64,000 bases of DNA from Acanthaster planci (lineage: Eukaryota; Echinodermata; Asteroidea; Valvatida; Acanthasteridae). Below are positions 1 through 9,100 of the stretch, one piece after another. A model generated the notes under the pieces. That model saw nothing but the letters and a program-made list of their open reading frames with translations, made no database searches and was not told the origin of the DNA. The stretch lies in NCBI RefSeq assembly GCF_001949145.1, contig NW_019091373.1, forward strand, positions 1,675,566-1,739,565, given 5' to 3'. Every line of letters begins with the position of its first letter. The first letter of the stretch is position 1. Made by a program: the position numbers and the translations under genes.

Positions 1-35
1 GGAAGATGGCTATAGACACAGTCCAAGAATCTCTT

Positions 36-156
36 TTATGGGTCACCAGTGGTTTTGAAAGCCCTGAACACATTTTGCATATCCAGTTCACTTAGTATGT
101 GCTGGATGTCATCACAAGGCTCGTCTATACAAGACATCATCACCAATATGGTGTCA
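36..156 (-). CDS. HYR receptor possible last exon: cytoplasmic tail
   Basis: From a TTTGTAG acceptor at 157-159 the frame is in phase with exon 13 and encodes 39 acidic residues, including DEPCDDIQHILSELDM and ending FRAFKTTGDP, then TAA at 38-36. A better-looking acceptor (CCAATTCAG) about 20 bases upstream would put the tail out of frame and stop it within six codons. The choice is unresolved, and further exons beyond the window edge are possible. Confidence 0.4.
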
Positions 157-3100
157 CTACAAACTTTCTTTTCTGAATTGGAAAACAAGTGCAACCAGTG
201 TTGCAAATTGTAAATGCAAACAAACTGAACAGATGCTGTGTCGTTCAGCTCCATTATGTGCATTTGTTTATGCCTAGATTTGCCAAGTGAAACTCAAGTG
301 CATGGTTATGATTTGTGCATTTAAATCTGAGAAGAGGATGGAAATAGATTCAAGGAACATGACATACACGTGGCAGAGCTTACTTGTGAGTGATATGGCC
401 TATAACTCACCCTTTCTCTCTCTTTGCATGTCTCTTGCACCTGTGTGCAATTACACAAATGGCCAGCACACCCAGCATCATGGCAAACCACACACCTCCA
501 ACACTAATGACAATCAGCTGCTTACCTGTACCATTGCAATCAGCAATGTTAGAAACAGAGAGAGGTCAGGAATCTCCGTGCATGTTATGTCCAGTGGTAC
601 TGGGGAAAATGCACAGCATCAATGAATGGTATTTGTATGTGATTTGCCATTGGGCACCTTGCATAAAAGCTGATCGGTGTATTTCACCTAATTCCTTAGA
701 TAGTTGAGCATTGTGCTCATTCCGTTACAATTTGGTCATCTCCACATGCAGGGTATGCCCTTTCGGTCTCAATATTGAATATGGCAATCAGGATGAGTGT
801 TTTCAAGCCTGGAGTTGATACTTACCGAATCGATATGGAGAGAATGTGCATATGTACTGTCAAGTTCAAAAAGTGGGAATCTTCGCTATACAGGGTGTCC
901 ACAAAAAAGTATACCGAGATAAAAATTACATAAAAATGTCAGATGTGCCTTGACAGGAAAGGTGGCCATGTGGAGGGCATATCACATAAAACTTATGAGG
1001 TCAGTTGTGAAAAAAAAAGCAAATTAGATTGATTTAGGTACATTCCTTACTTTCAAGAATGTGCTCTTAAAGCCAAGGCATTCGGTATTCTGCACACTTG
1101 CATGGTTGAGCCTTGTTAATCAAATATGCAAATTTGTCACAGTGCCGATTTCAGTACCTTTAACATTGGTCTAGTTTGTTCACTCATCTGTGGCAATAAC
1201 ACCACAAGCTGTATACCATTGAAAAGAGGGCATTCTGCTCTAGACATACATTTCTCTTTTCCATACATACAGTAGTTTTGCCAGTACAGTGATTTTATCT
1301 CAGTATACTTTTTATGTGGACACCCTGTACATACGGGCTTGCATTTACAACTCCATCCCATAACCATTCCGAGAATATCAAGGATGGTAGCTTACCAGTT
1401 AAGGCAATTCTGGTCAAGTCACATCTGTCTCCAGAGTAGGCATATACATGGTGTTCGTTGTTGCAGCTGAAGAGTAAAAAATTTAGAGACACGTCATGTT
1501 CAAGTGTCCTTTGGCAATGTAAAACCATACATTTAAAAAGTTCAGCAGTAGGATTAATGAACTAATAACAGTAGTGTTCTTTTGTAATTTAATTTTTTTA
1601 GCAAACTAAGATAGCTTGAGAGAAGTGGTGTTGATGAGAATTTTTGAAATTTCTTGGTTTTCTTCTTGGGAGACAGTTTATTAAATTTAAGTTTGGAAAG
1701 CCTTGAAATTCCTTTTGGGGGGGTTAGAGGGAAACTTTGCAGCATATAATTGTAAGTTGTTTCTAAAAGTGTCCGGGGGATATTTCAAAATGTTGATCTC
1801 ATTCTGCTGTAACACAAATGAAGCAGAAATTCTGTGCAAGTTTTCCTTTCACTGCATCTGGTCAGACATACATGTAAATATTGCATAACTGTGTGGTAAA
1901 ATCAAAAGTTTGTAGTCTTCAAAGTTATACTGAAATGGAAGGATTCAGTGCCGTTGGGATAATGTGGACTTACTCGCACATAACAAGGTTCTGTGCATTC
2001 GTCCAACATTTGCCACCATTCAGGCAGTAGTCAGGATTATCAGTACATGTGGCAGAACATTGAAGACCAGTTGGTCTGCATTTCATAGTGACTGGACATG
2101 GTGAAAGGGTGCATGCATCTAAAATTGCCAAGTTTCCTGCAAAAAAAACAACAAAACCTCATAAATGAGCACACTGCCGTTACGGGACATACTAGGCCCC
2201 ATATCAACTGGTGGGGAAAACTCCAAATTCATACAGGGGTGCATCTGTTGGAGAACTTGATAAAAGGGGAAAGTATCAAAAAGCTCAATGCATATCAGTA
2301 ATATTGCTAGAACAGTTCTAAGTAGCCTGGAATTTACAAAAGATCTCCTTACTTTGTTGGAAAAAGCCACCAAGATTGCCTGGCCAGGGGCCTCTTTTGG
2401 TGTAAGAGATTTCAAAGTATCACCATTAACTACCACAATAAAGCAAGAACTTCATAAGTTTTGTTTCACATCAATCATTGTTTTCATTAAAAAATGACTG
2501 ACAGAATAAACATTGTCTTGCAGTGATGTGCTGACCAAAGAATGCCAGATATATATTTTAATGTATAGAACATGAATGCTTAACTCTGCAAAGCATTAAG
2601 TACAAACCATTGTCTTGCTCCAGTTTCACCTGCGTCACATTTTCCATTATTTTGTTCACAGTAGCTGCTAACATTGCACTCAGTTTATCACGCTGATCCT
2701 GAGGGCTAAGAGGCTGTGAGAATCCTATCTTGACATCTGCGATTACATCATCCCCATCGGACCTGCCAAAGGAATCAAAAAAGCTTAACGAGCCCTTCTG
2801 TAAGACTATCCAGGAAAACAAGTTCTTCTGAAGACATTTCCTCAAAAATCATTAGAGGTACAGAGGTGGGATTTATTGTAAAAGTTTTGAAGAATTCAAT
2901 ACATTATCTTTCAGCTTTTGAAAATACTTTCTCCCCAGGTAAACTGCTTTGCCCTACGCATGCTTTATTCTTTTGTACTGAAATACTTGGCCAGGCCATG
3001 TTCAAAACTTAAAAATGATGAAAACGAGGACATATAATTAACTCACCTGAACTGAGCAACAAAAACACCCAGTACAGTGATATCATCATTGAATGCCTTT

Positions 3101-6100
3101 AATACCTGCAAAATATGAAATCACAGGATTTCACTTCTGACACTACAAAGATTCTGGTCCCAAATATTTTGAAAGGTCTACAGTGTTGGGTGGCCAACAA
3201 CCTGTTTTGGAAGAAACAGTTTTAAGCTGTTGTGGAATTGAATCAAGCTCAGTTTTAAGTTTTGCCAAATGTTACTGGAGCATTTGGTAAATTGTAGATT
3301 AGATTTTCACTTAGTGATAAATTTGTATCTTAATTATAAAATGTATATTGCAATAATGCTACATGTGTAAGTGTAATTAGTTTTTTTTAGATCCCATCTT
3401 CTTCTGCCTATGCCATGTTGGTTTGAATGGGTTTATACAGTGAAAAACAACTGAATATATCAAGGCAGTGAATAGTCAAGTACGAAGACAGCTGGTATAC
3501 TGTTTTTATTCCTTTGTTTTTTCAAAGGGGTGTCTTGTTTTGGGAAAAAATCATCATATTTTTGAGCCGTGAATGAAACACTTCAATGGGGAGACATTAG
3601 TCAAGTTATTAGGAAATGCCGGATAGAAAGAGTGCCCCCACTTGCACAGTAAAGATCAGTAAAGTTTTATCTCGAAAAGACAAGTGAGAAAAAGCCAATT
3701 TTCACATCTTTCTCAACTGTGGAGGCCAACTTCTGAAACTCCTCTGAGTTGTTGTTGTGAAGATCACTGACGTACGTGATGTTGTCAAGTATCAAGTGAA
3801 AGGAAATATAATTTGCACCTGAGGAAAACAGAAAAGAAAAACGGATATCAATATAGAGTGGTACCAAAGAATTCATGTTTAATTCACTTTGGGAAAAGAG
3901 AGTGGTGACAATTTTCCATCTAATTTCTTTGAATAATGAACTGTCTTTTGGCTTCAACTGGCTGAGGGCAATAGTATTAACATTTATCACTTTGTAAGAG
4001 AAAAAATTCGACTTTTGTATGTCACAAAACATTCACAAGCTGAAATGTGTTCAATTTTTCCAAATTTTCAGCGCGAAATTATTTTAATGTCATACGAAAT
4101 TGGCATTCTCAATCATCCTGTTTAAAACTGATTATGAAACTTCCTTAAGTAAAAACCTCCTACTAAATGGAGTCAAAAGAAAGTCCAGAATGTTTAGAAA
4201 TTGCAGGGAAGATCTTGCTGATATAGGCACAGGCCCTCGCTGGTGTGTTGTCAATCCTTAACAGCAGAATGCAATTTTAACAGAACCTTACCGGGAATAT
4301 CCTTTATTGTCACAGTAAAAGAACATTCTGCCTGGTTCCCTGCTTGATCTTGAGCACTGTAGGTTACATTAGTAGAACCGGGTGGGAACCAGTCGCCCGG
4401 TTTGTGAGTACCGTTTAGTTATGGGGCTCCCAAGTTGTCCGTTGCCTTTGGTTCCACCCACCATGCTTTGACAGTTTCCTGGACACTGGTAAGCTTGGTG
4501 ATGGTCTGTGGACAATCTCGTATGACTGGTGCCTCTCGGTCTGAAAGTGAACACATTATGACCATTCCTGAAACAAACTGGCAAAGACAATGCACCTGTA
4601 TTTGCCTCACTGGCTCAAGAAGCTTTCAAGAATCTTTTCTGGCTGTCATCAAGGGAGCACCTGTATGCACCTGTATTTGCCTCATTGGCTCAAGAAGCTT
4701 TCAAGAATCTTTTCTGGCTGTCATCAAGGGAGCCCTAGCCTCATAGCCTTGCCTTATTTTGACGGCTAACATGCCATTTTGCCAACAGCAGTTTATATAA
4801 CAGAACTTTCACCCTCTGTACTGATTAATCTTAACATGTGATCACTGTACCAGGACTGTAGTTGAGTCCATTACACATTTTGTCACAAATTCAGTTACAA
4901 GTAGCTGCATATACTTTGTTACGGTTCATTTCAAGAGCTTGTGACTTTGTGTTGGACTAGATGACTTCTGATGGACTTGCATTAACCTTAACCCCCTAGG
5001 GTGCATGTAAAAATCATATTGGAATTGGAGGATTTGGGACTGTTAGGATAGCTTTAAGAAAGTGAAGTGAGCAAACCCTTGATGGTTATAAAGAAACCAC
5101 AGCTCAGAATTCCCCCTGTATCATCCGTAGCCTCGTACACTACTTGTGTCTCTCCGACGTAGAACCTTGAGTCTGGTAAGTGTGTGGCTATGATTTGAAC
5201 TGGTTCACTGTCACTCATTGTTGGTTCCGACCAGCTGACAATGGCATAGGCTTGACCGGCTTCCGTTGGCCGGGTCATGTTTTTTGGGCAGCCAATCAAA
5301 ACAGGTCTTGTGTTCCCTGTAATTAGAGGTAACAAATTACTGTCAAAAGATATGAGAAAAACTGCGTAACTATTCAGCTCGACAATCCATACCGCATTCC
5401 ATGTTTGGATGAAGTGAGTTGTTCTTGGTCCGTAAGCAAATATTACACAGCAGCTACTGTCTTACCCATCAGTCTCTCATAGTGAGTGAACTCTTTATTG
5501 GCAGCTATCATCTCCCACAGATCTGCAGCTGAACGACGACTCAGCATGCACTTGCCCTCATTACTGATATCGACAGAACGACAGATGAATGCCTCTTCCA
5601 CGATACAGGCAGTCAGGCACTCCTCAGGGCTGGAGTGCAGTAAGATGCGGTCATTACTGCCAGGAAGAAAAGATGCTACAGTGCGAGTGAAGTGGTTGTA
5701 TGGAAATCCTGGCAGAAGAACAAAAGAGAGGATATAACAACTACTGTAAATTACCTGAAGCCAGTGTCGAGTGCATAGGTGGGGTTGAAACTCCCTTCAC
5801 TGTCACCCACGGCCAATTATGACGGAAAGAAGTACTTCACACACTAAATACCTTACATACATACTTAACAAGATAAATGATGAAACAGTTCTGACTTAAC
5901 ATATTAACAAATGATAAAACCAACCAAAAAATGACCAACTGACGTACAGGCGTAGAGAGTCATCAAACCTATAAGCCTTTTGCAAGTTAAATTTGAATAA
6001 AATCTGGCACACTGAGTTCTTTAAGTTCACGTTAACAGAACAATTTGAATTCTCCATACTGAAGACACTGTTGCTATACCTTGTGATTCGGGGCAAGCTT

Positions 6101-9100
6101 TTACTTAAAAGACGCCTTGCATCAACACAATGTTTTCAATGCATAAAAAGGACACAAAGGAACCAGTCCATTCCAGAGACTCTTTTCAATATAATGCAAA
6201 CAAAACCTGTCAACTAGTCAAAATATTAAAATGTGTGGTATTCTACAACTTGCAATGTATGAAAGACAGGCCTACCAGTGACAATGACAATGAAGTTGCA
6301 ATATCCAGAGTTTCCCTGGTTATCTACAGCTGTATAGCTCACACCAGTGTGGCCCATGTCAAACCACTCCCCAGGCCTGTGAGTGGCTGATATGGAGACA
6401 TCCCTGCTTTCCAGCGAGATGATTGGCTCTTGCCATGTCACTCTGTCTCCTGATTGGCCACTCTGCAAGATGTGAGTGACATCTTTTGGGCAGTTGCTGA
6501 ACTCAAGAGGCGTCAGATCTTTTTTTGAAAGGAAAATGACCACACTCATGTCAAAGAAGGAAGTCTCTGACTGGGTGAAAGATTCCCTGTATGTTCACAA
6601 GACACATGTAGCAAAATGATACTGTATCGCTTTCTGTCTTGTGTTGAGAATAAGATTAAGGAGACAACAAAATACAGCTTCGGAACTTGTTTGAATTTTT
6701 TTTTTGTAGAAGCACTGACTTGAATTTAAAAATTTTGTCTTGCTTGATATCTGATATAATGCAATCCGGATATTGGTTACAGTATATTATCATGCAGCAT
6801 TCACAAAGTGTGAATATTCTGAAAAATTCATCTATTATCATTCACTTGTTTATTGATAAAATGTACATGGGAAAGGACGTGATGCTAAAGTGCCCATAAA
6901 CAATCAACATCTCACTTTCATGGTTACCTTGTATGCTAACGGCAAATTCACAAGTTGCAACATTCTTAGATGCATCGGTGGCAGTGTAGTGCACTGAGGT
7001 TTCTCCTACTGGAAGGAAGTCTCCGAGGTCATGATCTGATGTGAGGCTGTAGAATCCTGAGTTGTCTGATGCAATAGGGGGTTGCCATGCAGCCACAGCG
7101 TCTGTCCTTGCAGATGTGAGGTTGATGGTGATATTCGGTGGACAGCTAAGAAACACAGGTACTTCATTGTCTACATAAGGAAACATCCAGAATTTCAAAG
7201 AAGTTTATAAGGCATCAAAACCAAAACTAATTCCTTTCTTATAAATTATGTCTGATTATAAAATGCAGATGTTCACTACATCAGTTTTAAAGTTATTTTT
7301 TGGTCAGAGTGTATAGTAATAATAATCAACATTATGAGGGCAGTGATGTAGTCGAGACCATCACATGACTAGACACAAGACCATGCACAAAACCAGTCAC
7401 AAGTAACAGGTTGAACAATGACAAAGGAATGCTATTGTTGCAGTTCAATTGAATAGCTTGTGACTTGAATTCAGACTGGCAGTCTTGTGTTGGTCTTGCG
7501 TGGTCTTGTGAAGGTCTTAAGTGGTCTCGACTACAACTATGATAATGATACACTATCAACTCGACTTTCTTAATACATATAAAAGTAGGCAGGAAAACAA
7601 AAGCAGTCATAGCTAGAGATAGTGCAACCTTCATGTGTCCACTCCACGAGTCGTGTGCCGTTCATGCGTCAAATGTGCAATCCATGGGTCATGTGTGCCA
7701 TCCATGGGTCATGTGTGCTGTCCATGAGTCGTGTGTGCTGTCCATGGGTCATATGTCCCATCCATAAGTCATGTGTGCCGTCCATGGGTGATGTGTCCCA
7801 TCCATGAGGTGTGTGCTGTCCATGGGTCATGTTTGTCATCCATGGGTTATATGTGCCATCCTTTGTGCCATCCATGAGTCCTGTGTGCCGTCCATGGGTT
7901 ATGTGTGCTGTCAATTGGTCATGTGTGCCATCTATGAGACATGTGTGCCGTCCATGGGCTATGTGTGCTGTCAATTGGTCATGTGTGCCATCTATGAAAC
8001 ATGTGTGCTGTCCATGGGTCATGCGTGCCATCCATGAGTTGTGTGTGCCGTCCATGGGTCATGTGTGCTGCCAATTGGTCATGTGTGCCATCTATGAGAC
8101 ATGTGTGCTGTCCATGGGTCATGTGTGCTGCCAATTGGTCATGCGTGCCATCCATGAGTTGTGTGTGCCGTCCATGGGTCATGTGTGCCGTCCAGAGGTC
8201 ATGTGTGCCATCCATGAGTCACATGTGCCATCCATGAGTCATGTGTGCTGTCCATGGGTCATGTGTGCCATCCATGGGTCACGTGTGCTGTCCATGAGTC
8301 ACGTATGCTGTCCATGGGTCATGTGTGCCATCCATGAGTCGTGTGTGCCGTCCATGGGTCATGTGTGCTGCCAATTGGTCATGTGTGCCATCTATGAGAC
8401 ATGTGTGCTGTCCATGGGTCATGTGTGCTGCCAATTGGTCATGTGTGCCATCTATGAGACATGTGTGCTGTCCATGGGTCATGTGTGCTGCCAATTGGTC
8501 ATGTGTGCCATCTATGAAACATGTGTGCTTTCCATGGGTCATGCGTGCCATCCATGAGTTGTGTGTGCCATCCATGGGTCATGTGTGCTGCCAATTGGTC
8601 ATGTGTGCCATCTATGAGACATGTGTGCTGTCCATGGGTCACGTTTGCTGTTCACGAGCTATGTGTGCCATCCATGAGTTGTGTGTGCCGTCCATGGGTC
8701 ATGTGTGCTGCCAATTGGTCATGTGTGCCATCTATGAGACGTGTGCTGTCCATGGGTCATGTGTGCCGTCCATGAGTCATCTGTTCTGTCCACAGGTCAT
8801 GTGTACCGTCCATGAGTCCTGTATGCCGTCCACAGGTCATGTGTGCCGTCCACGAGTCACATGTCCCATCCATGAGTCATGTGTGCCATCCATGGGTCAT
8901 GTTTGCTGTTCACGAGCTATGTGTGCCATCTATGGGTTATGTGTGCCATCGATAAGTCGTGTACTGTCCACAGGTTGTGTGTGCTGTCCATGGGTCAGGT
9001 GTGTCATCCACGGGTCATATATGCCATCCACTGGTCATGTGTGCTGTCCATGAGTCCCGTATGCCGTCCATGAGTTAGTGCGCCATCCACATATTGTGCG

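Noticed and set aside
2119-2436. 105-codon minus-strand frame with a hydrophobic stretch
   Set aside because: It overlaps the EGF exon acceptor in another frame and has no domain motif.
5486-5737. 83-codon plus-strand frame
   Set aside because: It is antisense to the PAN exon, which has conserved cysteines and matching phases.
7811-9053. Long repetitive open frames of about 240 codons on both strands
   Set aside because: They are produced by the 20-bp satellite period and lack splice context or non-repetitive sequence.
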